A stretch of 64,000 nucleotides of DNA from Actinomadura barringtoniae (GTDB lineage: Bacteria > Actinomycetota > Actinomycetes > Streptosporangiales > Streptosporangiaceae): NCBI RefSeq assembly GCF_017573505.1, contig NZ_JAGEOJ010000003.1:1-64000 (forward strand). The letters are read 5' to 3'. Below the pieces are notes generated by a model. That model did no database searches. It worked only from the letters and a program-made list of their open reading frames with translations, and was not told the origin of the DNA. The number at the start of each line of letters is the position of its first letter. Positions within the stretch are counted from its first letter, which is position 1. Positions 8,484 through 18,020 of the stretch are shown here, one piece after another. The position numbers and the translations under genes were made by a program.

Positions 8484-8873
8484 ATGACCATCAATGTTGT
8501 CGTAGGCGCGGCGATCATCAGGGACGGGCGGCTGCTGGCCGCCCAGCGGGCCGAGCCCGCCGAGCTGGCCGGGGGCTGGGAGTTCCCCGGCGGCAAGGTC
8601 GACCCGGGCGAGACCGACGAGGACGCGCTCGTGCGCGAATGCCACGAGGAGCTCGGCGTCAAGGTCGCTCTGGGTGAACGGATCGGCGGCGACTGGCCGC
8701 TCAGCCTGAGCGGCGTGCTGAGGGTGTGGACGGCGGAACTGGTCGAGGGCGAGCCGCAGGCGCTGGAGCATCTGGCGCTGCGCTGGCTGGAGCCCGGGCA
8801 GCTGTACGACGTGGAGTGGCTGCCCGGCGATCTGCCTCTGGTCGAGGAGATCCGCCCGCACCTGACCGCCTGA
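8484..8873 (+). CDS. Nudix hydrolase, MutT-like (8-oxo-dGTP diphosphatase type)
   Basis: A 129-residue single-domain Nudix enzyme. The Nudix box starts at GKVDPGE and runs through RECHEELG, matching the consensus spacing GX5EX7REUXEEXGU, so the metal-binding glutamates are complete. The N-terminal VVVGAAIIRDGRLL and WEFPGG segments are typical of MutT proteins that hydrolyse oxidised dNTPs to monophosphates. ATG 8484 has an excellent GGGAGG five bases upstream; the longer frame upstream overlaps the previous gene. A strong terminator lies 65 bases after the stop. Confidence 0.92.
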   Translation: MTINVVVGAAIIRDGRLLAAQRAEPAELAGGWEFPGGKVDPGETDEDALVRECHEELGVKVALGERIGGDWPLSLSGVLRVWTAELVEGEPQALEHLALRWLEPGQLYDVEWLPGDLPLVEEIRPHLTA

Positions 8874-8937
8874 CATCGGCGACGTGGACGTCCGAGACCA
8901 GGCCCGGCCAGGCCGAACCGGTCTCGGTGAGCGGAGT

Positions 8938-8968
8938 GACGGCTCCCTGCCACCAACAGGGAGCCGTC
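8938..8968 (+). terminator. Hairpin terminator after the Nudix gene
   Basis: Perfect 12-bp stem GACGGCTCCCTG (8938-8949) and its complement (8957-8968) with a 7-base loop, followed by TT. It closes the Mut7-C/Nudix unit. Confidence 0.85.
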
Positions 8969-9291
8969 TTCCGTCCGAACCTCCCGCAGTGGAACTTTCG
9001 CCCATTGGGGGTTCCGCGAAGAGGCTATGGCGTGTCACGGAACGTACGCAGCGAGACGGCGGATTGTCAGGGCTATTCCGCTATGACGATCACGCACAGT
9101 CAGATCATGATCGCACCGCGTGTTATTACCTTGTGACACGCGCAACAGCGGTCTGAACGGTGCGCACCGTGGGAACCTCAGGCACGTGACCGGCACGTTC
9201 TCCCAGGTCGGAAGGGTCGGGAGGGCGCTCGTCCACCAAACGGGAAACCGGCACTCAACCGTTCGAGCCACGATGTGAAGGACGAATCCCG
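8969..9291. other. Intergenic region with a spaced inverted repeat
   Basis: No gene recognised. GCGTGTCAC at 9029-9037 and GTGACACGC at 9132-9140 form a 9-bp inverted repeat about 100 bases apart around an AT-richer segment. This may mark a regulated promoter for the small membrane protein gene, but it could be chance. Confidence 0.4.
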
Positions 9292-9543
9292 ATGTGCTCA
9301 TTGGGCAGCGACGAGCAGCTCTCCGGCCACGCCCCGGAGGCCACCACGAACCGTGACGACACGATGCTGATCTCCGTACGAGCGGCGGTCGTACTCCTGG
9401 CCGCACTGTTCGTGGCCGGGTGCGCGGGCATCCTCACGTTCGCCACCTCGCACGACCTCGCCCGCTCCTCGCTGGCCGCCGGCGGCGCGTTCCTCGCAGC
9501 CACCGTCTTCTGCAACAACACCGTCATCTCCCGCCGCGGTTAG
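9292..9543 (+). CDS. Small two-helix membrane protein
   Basis: The 83-residue protein has a short hydrophilic N-terminus (about 24 residues), a membrane helix (about 29-50, VVLLAALFVAGCAGIL) and a second hydrophobic stretch (about 62-78). No domain is recognised. ATG 9292 has GAAGGACG about ten bases upstream; an internal ATG at 9364 would remove the hydrophilic part. It is convergent with the NlpC/P60 gene, sharing a perfect hairpin terminator between them. Confidence 0.6.
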   Translation: MCSLGSDEQLSGHAPEATTNRDDTMLISVRAAVVLLAALFVAGCAGILTFATSHDLARSSLAAGGAFLAATVFCNNTVISRRG

Positions 9544-9613
9544 CCGCCATGGGCCAGCACCAATGTGCCGGTGTCGCCGGTCGCGGCTGCAGGTGAGGCG
9601 CCGGAACGCGGAA

Positions 9614-9663
9614 CCGCCGTGATCATGAGGCCGTTCGCCGCAGCGGGCTCATGATCACGGCGG
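9614..9663. terminator. Bidirectional hairpin terminator between convergent genes
   Basis: Perfect 16-bp inverted repeat (CCGCCGTGATCATGAG at 9614-9629, complement at 9648-9663) with an 18-base loop, placed between the ends of the 9292 (+) and 9714 (-) genes. There is no T-tract. Confidence 0.8.
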
Positions 9664-9713
9664 CGGCGCGGAGGGCCGAGGCGCGGAGCGCGGAGGGCAC
9701 CCCCGGGCCGTGC

Positions 9714-10778
9714 CTAAGAGATGCGGTTGGCTCCGGCGTAGTCCGAACGGTCGGACAGCTTGGAGATCTTCACGACGTCGCCGGTCGACGGGGCGTGCAG
9801 GAAGAGGCCGCCGCCGACGTAGATGCCCATGTGGTGGAGGTCGGCGCCGAAGTAGACCAGGTCGCCGGCCTGCAGGTCGCTCTTGTCGACCTTGGTGCCG
9901 AGGGCCATCAGGTCGCCGGTGTAGTGCGGCAGGCCGGGCTTGCCGACCTGCGCGTACGCCCAGACGACCAGGCCGGAGCAGTCGAAGGAGTTCGGACCGG
10001 CGGCCGCCCACACGTACGGGCTGCCGAGCTTGGTCGCGGCCTTGCGTGCCATCTTGGCGGGCAGGCCGGAGCCCTTGATGGTCGCCTTGAAGCCGGACTT
10101 GGGGTCCTTGACCGTGGTGGTGGTCAGCTTGTCGAGCTTCTTGGTGACCTCTGCGACCTTGGCCTTGGCGGTCTGGCGGGCCTTCTCGGCGGCCGTGGCG
10201 GCCTGCTGGGCCTGCTGGGCCTTGGACTGGGCGTCCTGCTGCGCGCGGTTGGCCTTGTCGATCTGGCCCTGGAGGCCCTGGACGACCGAGGCGCGGTTCT
10301 GCGCCAGGTAGGCGTCGTCGGAGAGGCCGCCGTTGCTGTCGCCGCTCCCGAAGCCCATGGCGGGGCTGCCGTTCATGTAGCTGGCGGCGGCCATGCGGCC
10401 GAGCTGCTCGCGCGCCGGGGTCGCCTGCTTCTCGAGCTTGGTGGCGTACGCGGTGGCGGCGGTCTCGGCCTTCTTGGCCTTGCCGAGGTCGACGCGGGTC
10501 TTGTTGTACTTCTCGGTCAGCTTCTCGGCCTCGTCGTTCAGCGTGCTGAGCTGCTTGCGCAGCTGGCTCTCGCTGAGCTTGCCGGAGCCGGAGCCCGAAC
10601 CGGAGCTTGAGGAGGAGGGCGAGGGGCTGGGGGTGGAGACCGCTGCCGCCGCACGTCCGGGGGCAGAGGGGTTCGCGTACGCGGCGGGGATGGTGATCGC
10701 TCCGATGCCGACCGCGGCGATGGCGGCGACGGTGAGGGCGGGCGCCACGAAGCGACGTTTCTGGGGGTCCGGTGCCAA
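9714..10778 (-). CDS. NlpC/P60 peptidoglycan endopeptidase with coiled-coil (RipA-like)
   Basis: A secreted D,L-endopeptidase that cuts stem peptides during growth or division. The 354-residue precursor has a signal peptide (about 1-36, AYA cleavage), a Ser/Pro/Gly-rich linker, two coiled-coil segments (about 68-125 and 165-220) as in RipA-type autoinhibited hydrolases, then the NlpC/P60 domain with catalytic Cys267 (FDCSGL), His315/316 (LHHMGIY) and His328 (LHAP). The start is TTG 10778, supported by AGGAGAGGAG just upstream and by the signal peptide starting there. The 5' leader is a c-di-AMP riboswitch, tying expression to that second messenger. Confidence 0.93.
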   Translation of the reverse strand: MAPDPQKRRFVAPALTVAAIAAVGIGAITIPAAYANPSAPGRAAAAVSTPSPSPSSSSSGSGSGSGKLSESQLRKQLSTLNDEAEKLTEKYNKTRVDLGKAKKAETAATAYATKLEKQATPAREQLGRMAAASYMNGSPAMGFGSGDSNGGLSDDAYLAQNRASVVQGLQGQIDKANRAQQDAQSKAQQAQQAATAAEKARQTAKAKVAEVTKKLDKLTTTTVKDPKSGFKATIKGSGLPAKMARKAATKLGSPYVWAAAGPNSFDCSGLVVWAYAQVGKPGLPHYTGDLMALGTKVDKSDLQAGDLVYFGADLHHMGIYVGGGLFLHAPSTGDVVKISKLSDRSDYAGANRIS

Positions 10779-10795
10779 GCCGGTCTTCTCCTCTC

Positions 10796-10950
10796 CTAAC
10801 CGCCTACCGGGTTAGCTGACGGGCTCGGGCCGGAGTCGCCCTACCGCTGGTGCGCGGATTCGCCCCCGGGGGAGTGTGGGTCCCCGGCTCCCCTCGCGGG
10901 GACTCGGCGGTCCAGTCGCCACCCCCTGGTCGGGGTTCCGAACGACCGGA
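10796..10950 (-). promoter_or_regulatory. c-di-AMP (ydaO/yuaA-type) riboswitch
   Basis: Read on the minus strand, the leader contains the conserved ydaO elements in order: GGGGGCGAATCCGCGC, GGTAGGGCGACTC, a G/C stem, CCCGAGCCCGTCAGCTAAC and GGTAGGCGG. The upstream half holds two strong stems (around 10878-10912 and 10920-10940). The 3' end abuts the AGGAGAGGAG ribosome-binding site of the NlpC/P60 gene, so ligand binding could hide that site or favour termination. A TTGACA hexamer at 10978-10973 is a possible -35 element. Control of cell-wall hydrolases by this riboswitch class is well established in actinomycetes. Confidence 0.9.
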
Positions 10951-11392
10951 TCCGCAGGAGCGTACAAAGAAGTGTCAAAATACGCCAAACGGATGGTAAT
11001 TACTAAGAGGGGCGCGACAGTCCCTCTGAGTCACGCGATACCGGTGAAACCCCTATATACGAGCGTGATCGGAGTGACCTGAGGGGCCAAAGAAAATCAA
11101 CGACGGCCGTGAGAACCGTCACTCCGGCACACCCTCGCGGTCCCCCGCCCCGCAGCTCGCCCCCGAACGCGACGTGGCCCGTGAGGCTGAGGCCGTTCAG
11201 AGGAACCCGAGGTGACAGTGGGACACCGGCATCGCCCCGCGCCAGACCGCGTTCAGTAGAACAAAAGCGGTATCAGGGATGAAAACACCGCCTCATGACG
11301 GCGGGCCAGCCCAGGCGTTGCCGCGGGCCAAGTAGAATCGGGATGGCCGCACGTCTGCGGCGACCTCCAAACTTCCACCCAAGCGAGCACGC
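10951..11392. other. Divergent promoter region of riboswitch/hydrolase and typA
   Basis: No gene recognised. It is AT-richer than the surroundings at 10965-11060 (segments GGTAATTACTAAG and CCTATATACGAGCG), consistent with promoters on the hydrolase side. On the typA side, TAGAAT at 11333-11338 could be a -10 element, but no good -35 is seen. Confidence 0.4.
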
Positions 11393-13249
<1,857 letters not shown>

Positions 13250-13326
13250 ACCTGCGTTACGGCGGACCGAACCCCGCGGCTGACCGCGGCAGCCCCAACG
13301 TTCCGGCCGACCGAGCGCTAAGGGAG

Positions 13327-13358
13327 CGGGGGCCGTCCTACCGCGAGGACGGCCCCCG
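13327..13358 (+). terminator. typA terminator
   Basis: Perfect 12-bp stem CGGGGGCCGTCC (13327-13338) / complement (13347-13358), 8-base loop, followed by TTTCC: a conventional intrinsic terminator. Confidence 0.88.
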
Positions 13359-13383
13359 TTTCCTATGTCTTCTGTCTTTCTGT

Positions 13384-13515
13384 AGCCCTGTCGCTTCTAC
13401 AGCCCTGTCGCTTCGGCAGCCCTATCGCTTCTACAGCCCTGTCGCTTCGGCAGCCCTATCGCTTCTACAGCCCTGTCGCTTCGGCAGCCCAATCGCTTCT
13501 ACAGCCCTGTCGCCC
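13384..13515. repeat. 17-bp tandem repeat with alternating variants
   Basis: Seven full units of AGCCCTGTCGCTTCTAC plus a truncated eighth, starting at 13384 and then every 17 bases. The last three bases alternate strictly TAC/GGC, and position 7 varies (G, A), so the true unit is a 34-bp composite. It follows the typA terminator and has no plausible coding frame. Confidence 0.9.
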
Positions 13516-13968
13516 TGTCGTCGCGGCCGTACGAGCGGCTTACCGTACGACCACGGCCTCCAGGCATCCGCGCGAGCGGCCCAGCGCGTCTCCAGCCGCG
13601 GTACGACCGGCATGCCGTACCGACGAAGCCTTCACACCGCGCACCCACGCAGCGGCGCTCCTAGGGACTTAGCTCAGGGCGCGGGCCACGCCTGGCGGAT
13701 CCTCATTTCCCTTCCCGCCCAGCGGGTGGCCTGCTGAGCAGGGTTAGCAGCATGCGCTTCGCCGGGCAGGCTGATCCTGACGCTGCGGGGCTTGCTGTGC
13801 CAGGCGAACGCGATGGCGCATGGAAAGCGCGTGCGTTGAGGACTGTCTGCCCAGCAGGTGGCTCGCTAGGCGGGGCTAGTGCTGCACCTGCCGAGCTAAG
13901 GGCGCTGCCTCGGCAGTGAGTGACTTGCTCGGCCAGTCAGGCACTTAAAGTGCGCGGGCTGGCGGGGG
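13516..13968. other. Non-coding gap with degenerate duplications
   Basis: No gene recognised. CCCAGCGGGTGGCCTGCTGAG (near 13720) recurs in altered form near 13850, indicating an old duplication of about 130 bases. Composition and lack of codon periodicity match other repeat-filled gaps here. Confidence 0.45.
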
Positions 13969-14005
13969 GCTTGCCCGGCCTGGGGGGTTGCTGGGCCGGG
14001 CAAGC
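13969..14005 (-). terminator. Hairpin terminator of the LPVTG protein gene
   Basis: Perfect 12-bp stem GCTTGCCCGGCC (13969-13980) and complement (13994-14005), just downstream of the stop of the minus-strand gene at 14017. Confidence 0.75.
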
Positions 14006-14016
14006 GTTCTGCGGGG

Positions 14017-14739
14017 TCAGCCGGTGACGGGGAGCTCGCCGCCCACCGGGGTCGGCTTGGGCGCCGGGGCGGCCGGGTGGCCGGGGGTGCCCGGAGCGCC
14101 CGGGCCGCCGTTGCCGTTCGGCGGGGTGTGCTCGTCGGGGGCGGACGGGTCGACGGCGCCGCTGCCAGTGCCACCGCAGGTGGCGGACGCGACGCTGATG
14201 GTCTGGACGCCGGCGGGGCCGAGCGGGACCTTCAGCTCGATGGCGGTGACGGTGAGGCTGCCGTCGGCGTTGCGGACCTGCTTGTTGAGCATGCCGGTCG
14301 CGGTGCCGAGCGGGCCGAGCGCGATGTCGATGCCGCTGTTCGGGCGCGGGGTGGCGGCGAGGACGTGGCCACCGAGCTTGACGTGGACCAGGTGCGAGGC
14401 GCCGCGGCCGTGCTCGCACGTGGCCGTGACGAGCTTGGCGACCAGCTGGGCCTTGGCCAGGGCCAGCTCGGCGACGCTCGCGCGGGCGTGACCGGCCCAG
14501 GCGGCCGAGTTGAGCGCGCGGGCGTGCAGCACCGGGTTGGCCGGAAGCGCGATCAGGCTCTTGCTGAGCGGCCGGCGGCCGGCCGAGGACACCGTGGTCG
14601 TCGGCGGGATGGCCACCGGGCCGGCGGCGGTGATCGCGTACGCCGAGCCGTAGCCGGTGTTCGTCGCGTACGCGGGGGCCGCCGTCATGGCGAGGGGGGC
14701 GGCGAGAAGGCCGGCGACGGCCATGTGTGACCAGCGCAT
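14017..14739 (-). CDS. Exported choice-of-anchor P-like protein ending in LPVTG
   Basis: The 240-residue protein has a signal peptide (about 1-26, APAYA cleavage), an Ala/Gly/Val-rich beta domain (about 27-185) resembling the actinobacterial choice-of-anchor P family, two cysteines (CEHGRG and ATCGGTG), and a Pro/Gly/Ala/Thr linker. It then ends exactly at GGELPVTG-stop. LPVTG is a sortase recognition motif, but the hydrophobic segment and basic tail that normally follow are absent, and the other frames past the stop do not supply them. ATG 14739 has a strong AAAGGAG. It lies 38 bases downstream of the L,D-transpeptidase gene, probably one operon. The family call is moderate. Confidence 0.72.
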   Translation of the reverse strand: MRWSHMAVAGLLAAPLAMTAAPAYATNTGYGSAYAITAAGPVAIPPTTTVSSAGRRPLSKSLIALPANPVLHARALNSAAWAGHARASVAELALAKAQLVAKLVTATCEHGRGASHLVHVKLGGHVLAATPRPNSGIDIALGPLGTATGMLNKQVRNADGSLTVTAIELKVPLGPAGVQTISVASATCGGTGSGAVDPSAPDEHTPPNGNGGPGAPGTPGHPAAPAPKPTPVGGELPVTG

Positions 14740-14777
14740 ATCGTTCTCCTTTGTGGGGGGTGAATTGGGAAGGCTCG

Positions 14778-15572
14778 TCAGTCCGTAATGAGTACGGGCG
14801 TCCCGAGCGCGACCGATGAGAGTTGGGTCAGGGCGTCCGCCGGAACGCGGACACAGCCGTGCGTGACGGCCTTTCCGAAAACGGCCTTGTCCGTCCAGCC
14901 GTGAAACGCGACGGTGCCGGGCCCGCCGCCAAAGCTGTCCAGCGTTGCGGAATGCGTGCCGACCGGCAGGATCAGCGGGCTGAAGGTCGGCTTGGCCGGC
15001 TTCAGCAGGGCCAGTAGGAACGTCCGCCCGGTCGGCGTCGGGGTCTTGGCGTCGCCGACGGCGACCTTCCAGGCGCCGGTCGTCTTGCCGGCCTTGGCGA
15101 GGGTCAGCTTCCGGTCGCTGAGGTCGACCTTGATGGTGTACGGGCTGCGCGCGACGGTGAGGCCGCCGTTGTCGGGCACCCAGCCGGTGGCGCGGTTCGG
15201 CCTGCTGGGCAGCAGAACGCGGCGCCAGCCCGGCTTGGACTCCACGACGGGCACCCAGGTGGGGCCGCCCAGCTGGGTGGTCGGGAGGGTCGCGACGGCC
15301 GGTCCGCCCGGCGTCGCGGAGATCGGCAGGTCCTTGGCCGGGCGGACCACGGTGCCGTCGCCGCCGTCGGTCCCGCTGTCCAGCGGCAGGGACTTGACGG
15401 TCGTGTAGGTGGTCGTCTGCGGCAGCTTGGCCGCGTTCGAGGACGTGTTCCCCTCGGCCCCGGCGCTCTTGCTGCCGCCGCAGCCGGACGCCAGCAGGGC
15501 GACCGCCACCGCGGCCGCGGCGCCGAGCGGGAACGGACCATTGATGCGCGCACGCTGAGAACCAAGGCTCAC
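14778..15572 (-). CDS. L,D-transpeptidase (YkuD) lipoprotein
   Basis: Forms 3-3 cross-links or attaches proteins to peptidoglycan stem peptides outside the membrane. The 264-residue precursor has a lipoprotein signal with lipobox LASGC (about 27-31), a Gly/Ser linker, an SH3-like region (about 70-135) and a YkuD domain from about 142 with HGWTD and THGCVRV, nucleophile Cys240. GTG 15572 is preferred: TGGAGC lies just upstream and the protein then starts at its signal peptide, whereas the longer frame adds an unlikely 60 residues. Confidence 0.92.
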   Translation of the reverse strand: MSLGSQRARINGPFPLGAAAAVAVALLASGCGGSKSAGAEGNTSSNAAKLPQTTTYTTVKSLPLDSGTDGGDGTVVRPAKDLPISATPGGPAVATLPTTQLGGPTWVPVVESKPGWRRVLLPSRPNRATGWVPDNGGLTVARSPYTIKVDLSDRKLTLAKAGKTTGAWKVAVGDAKTPTPTGRTFLLALLKPAKPTFSPLILPVGTHSATLDSFGGGPGTVAFHGWTDKAVFGKAVTHGCVRVPADALTQLSSVALGTPVLITD

Positions 15573-15993
15573 GAAAGCTCCAGAGGTGCAATTCCCGGAA
15601 GTGGGGCTGATTGCCATCCGCGAGACCATTGCTCGCGAGATGCATATTCCTACCACGGGCATCTCGTTCAGAGCGGAGAGAATGCGGACACGAACCGATA
15701 AACACTCTCGCGTGGCCTTCTTACACCCCTTGCGAGCTGCACTGACGACCATTTTTCCGCTATTAGTTTTAAGTGGCTAATTCCCGGAAGGTGGCGGTTT
15801 ATCCGCCGCGCCCGTCGGTCATGATCCGGAGTGCGTACGGCCCGGTATTCGGCGGCCGTACGGCACGGTTCGGTGTTCGTGAGGGCGTGCAGGCATGCGA
15901 AAGGGCGGCCCTCCCGGTGGGAGAGCCGCCCTTTCGGTGACTCGTGCTCGCCGCCGCCTCCGCAGACAGGCGGGCGGGCTGGCTGGCTGGGCG
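15573..15993. other. Intergenic region upstream of the transpeptidase gene
   Basis: No gene recognised. An AT-rich stretch at about 15745-15785 (CCGCTATTAGTTTTAAGTGG) probably holds the transpeptidase promoter. The distal part holds the terminator of the FHA operon. Confidence 0.5.
15898..15936 (-). terminator. Terminator of the kinase/AAA+/FHA operon
   Basis: An 18-bp stem (15898-15915 with 15919-15936) with a single G-T wobble and a 3-base loop; core AAAGGGCGGC. It lies about 60 bases past the last gene of the minus-strand operon. Confidence 0.85.
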
Positions 15994-17247
15994 CTAGTTC
16001 AGTTGGACAGTGCCGGTGACGTCGGCGGCCAGGCGGAGCTGGTCGCCGTCGCGGAGGGGCGCCTCCACGCCGCGCGGCAGGCGTTCACCGTTGACGAAGG
16101 TGCCGTTGGTGGAGCCCTCGTCGCGCACCCAGGCGGTGCCCGACGGGTCGAGCCAGACCGTGGAGTGCCGGCGCGACACGTTGTCGTACTGCGTGAACGT
16201 CTGCGCCACCGGGGACTGGCCCGCGTCCCGGCCGAGCACCAGGTGCTGGCCGACCGAGATCTTGAGCTCGCCCGTCGGGAAGTGCACCCGCAGTACCGGC
16301 GTGCCCCGCTGCGGCAGCGGGCGCAGGCACGAGTCGCACTGCGCGGCGCCCGGGTTGGTGAGCACCGCCTCGCAGTACGGGCACATGAACGCCGTGCTCT
16401 GCGGCTGCTGCTGCTGGCCCATCGCGGCGTCCGACGGCAGCAGCGTCGCCTCCCGCCCGTGCGTCGGCGGCATGGGAGGCCGCTGATCGGGCTGATGCGG
16501 GGGCGGCGGGAACGGGTGGTCGCCCGGCATGTGCTGCTGCTGTTGATGGTCCGGAGCCTGCGGCTGGGGCGGACCCCATCCCTGACCACCGGGAGGCTGC
16601 TGCTGTTGCGGCTGGCCCCAGGGGTCCGGGGCCTGCTGCTGTTGCTGCTGCGGCGCCTGCTGCTGATAGGGATCCGGTGCCTGCTGATACGGGTCCGGAG
16701 CCTGCTGGTACGGGTTGTCCGGGGCCTGCTGCTGGTACGGATTATCAGGAGCCTGGTGCTGCGGCGGAGGGGCCTGCTGCTGATACGGATCCGGAGGCTG
16801 CTGGAAAGGATCCTGCGGCGGCCCCTGAGGCTGCTGCAGCGGCGGTCCCCAGGGATCCTGGCCGCCACCACCGCCACCGCCCTGCTGAGGCGGATGCTGC
16901 GGCTGCTGAGGCTGTTGGGGAGCACCCCAGGGGTCCTGGGGAGGCGGAGGGGCCTGCTGCTGCGGGGGAGCCTGCTGCTGGTACGGGTTGTCCGGAGCCT
17001 GCTGTTGCTGCTGGTAGGGGTCCGGTTGCTGAGGGTGCTGCTGGTATGGCTCCTGGCCGTACGGCTGCTGACCGTACTGCTGCTGCGGAGCGGGAGGCGG
17101 GGGCATGCGGGGAGGCTGCTGGGGGTCGTTTCCACCGGCGTTGCGCCGTCCACCGCCCGCACGGGCGAGGTTGGCACCGCAGCTCAGGCAGAGCAGATCG
17201 CCAGGCTGGAACGGAGCGTCACAGACTGGGCAGTTCAAGGTCGCCAT
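15994..17247 (-). CDS. Double zinc-ribbon, Gln/Pro-linker, FHA-domain protein
   Basis: A phosphothreonine-reading adaptor of 417 residues. N-terminal zinc ribbon with CPVC (6-9) and CLSC (20-23); a roughly 230-residue linker of PYQQQ, PPQQP and DPYQQ repeats; a second zinc ribbon CPYC...CDSC (about 290-310); then an FHA domain to the C-terminus with GRD, the SRRHS phosphopeptide-binding loop and STNGTFVNG. It is the last gene of an overlapping operon: its ATG 17247 lies inside the end of the radical-SAM gene (13-base overlap). The kinase three genes upstream is its natural partner (inference). Confidence 0.9.
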   Translation of the reverse strand: MATLNCPVCDAPFQPGDLLCLSCGANLARAGGGRRNAGGNDPQQPPRMPPPPAPQQQYGQQPYGQEPYQQHPQQPDPYQQQQQAPDNPYQQQAPPQQQAPPPPQDPWGAPQQPQQPQHPPQQGGGGGGGQDPWGPPLQQPQGPPQDPFQQPPDPYQQQAPPPQHQAPDNPYQQQAPDNPYQQAPDPYQQAPDPYQQQAPQQQQQQAPDPWGQPQQQQPPGGQGWGPPQPQAPDHQQQQHMPGDHPFPPPPHQPDQRPPMPPTHGREATLLPSDAAMGQQQQPQSTAFMCPYCEAVLTNPGAAQCDSCLRPLPQRGTPVLRVHFPTGELKISVGQHLVLGRDAGQSPVAQTFTQYDNVSRRHSTVWLDPSGTAWVRDEGSTNGTFVNGERLPRGVEAPLRDGDQLRLAADVTGTVQLN

Positions 17248-18020
17248 GACACACCCCCGGCGCGCACCCCTGCACGTTCAAGCGTCGATGTGAGGTGCTC
17301 CATGTCACCCCTTCGCGGGATCCCGATGTAGTACACCCGCCTTCCCTCCGGCCCCTCATCCACGGACACCTGCACTCGGGGCCCTGCTTCTTCCTTTGCC
17401 ATGTCGCCGGCCGCCGCTCCGTACCGTTCCTGCCCCAACGGGGTCAGCGGCACGATCCGCTGGTTGGCCGATCCCCTCCAGAGTAGAGAGCCACCCTGTG
17501 GGTGTCGCCCCCCCGGGTTGAGACGGTCGACGTACGGTCCCGCGACGACGGCGTCACACATCTCAAGGATCTCGCGCGTCTCGGTGGAGCGCGAGAGCCG
17601 AGAGTAGACATATCCGCTGTAGACGAGAATGTCCAACGGAATCGTCTCACGTGGCGACTCCTCCCGCCACGTGCGGATTCCCCGGAGCAGCTCGGCGAGG
17701 GCGGCGGGCTGCTGGAACGGCTCTCCACCCGAGATCGTCACTCCCTGCACCGGCCCCGGCAGCGACGCCAGCCAGCCGAGCACCGCCTCGACCGGCACCG
17801 CCTTGGCCGGATCGGCGTCCCAGGTGTCGCGGGACAGGCAACCGGGGCAGTGCAGCGTACAACCCTGCATCCAGATCCCGGCACGGATTCCGGGGCCGAG
17901 TGTGGTCACCGGAAAATGGGCCTTGGCCAGCAACAACTCGGTCACTCCACGTGATCCACCACCCCCCGGATCCGCCCCGTCACCGTCGGGGCCGGGGGCC
18001 TCGGGAGTGACGGGAGTCAC
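17235..18020 (-). CDS. NrdG-like radical SAM (4Fe-4S) protein
   Basis: The 261-residue protein has the radical-SAM cluster motif CX3CX2C at Cys54, Cys58 and Cys61 (GCTLHCPGC), the SAM-contacting GGEP in VTISGGEPF, and a short partial barrel as in anaerobic ribonucleotide-reductase activases. No nrdD is nearby, so classical RNR activation is unlikely here; a glycyl radical or peptide target in the operon is possible (inference). GTG 18020 overlaps the AAA+ stop (GTGA); an alternative GTG near 17945 would remove a Gly/Pro/Asp-rich N-terminus and start just before the conserved FPVTTLGPG. Either start is plausible. Confidence 0.85.
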   Translation of the reverse strand: MTPVTPEAPGPDGDGADPGGGGSRGVTELLLAKAHFPVTTLGPGIRAGIWMQGCTLHCPGCLSRDTWDADPAKAVPVEAVLGWLASLPGPVQGVTISGGEPFQQPAALAELLRGIRTWREESPRETIPLDILVYSGYVYSRLSRSTETREILEMCDAVVAGPYVDRLNPGGRHPQGGSLLWRGSANQRIVPLTPLGQERYGAAAGDMAKEEAGPRVQVSVDEGPEGRRVYYIGIPRRGDMEHLTSTLERAGVRAGGVSWRP

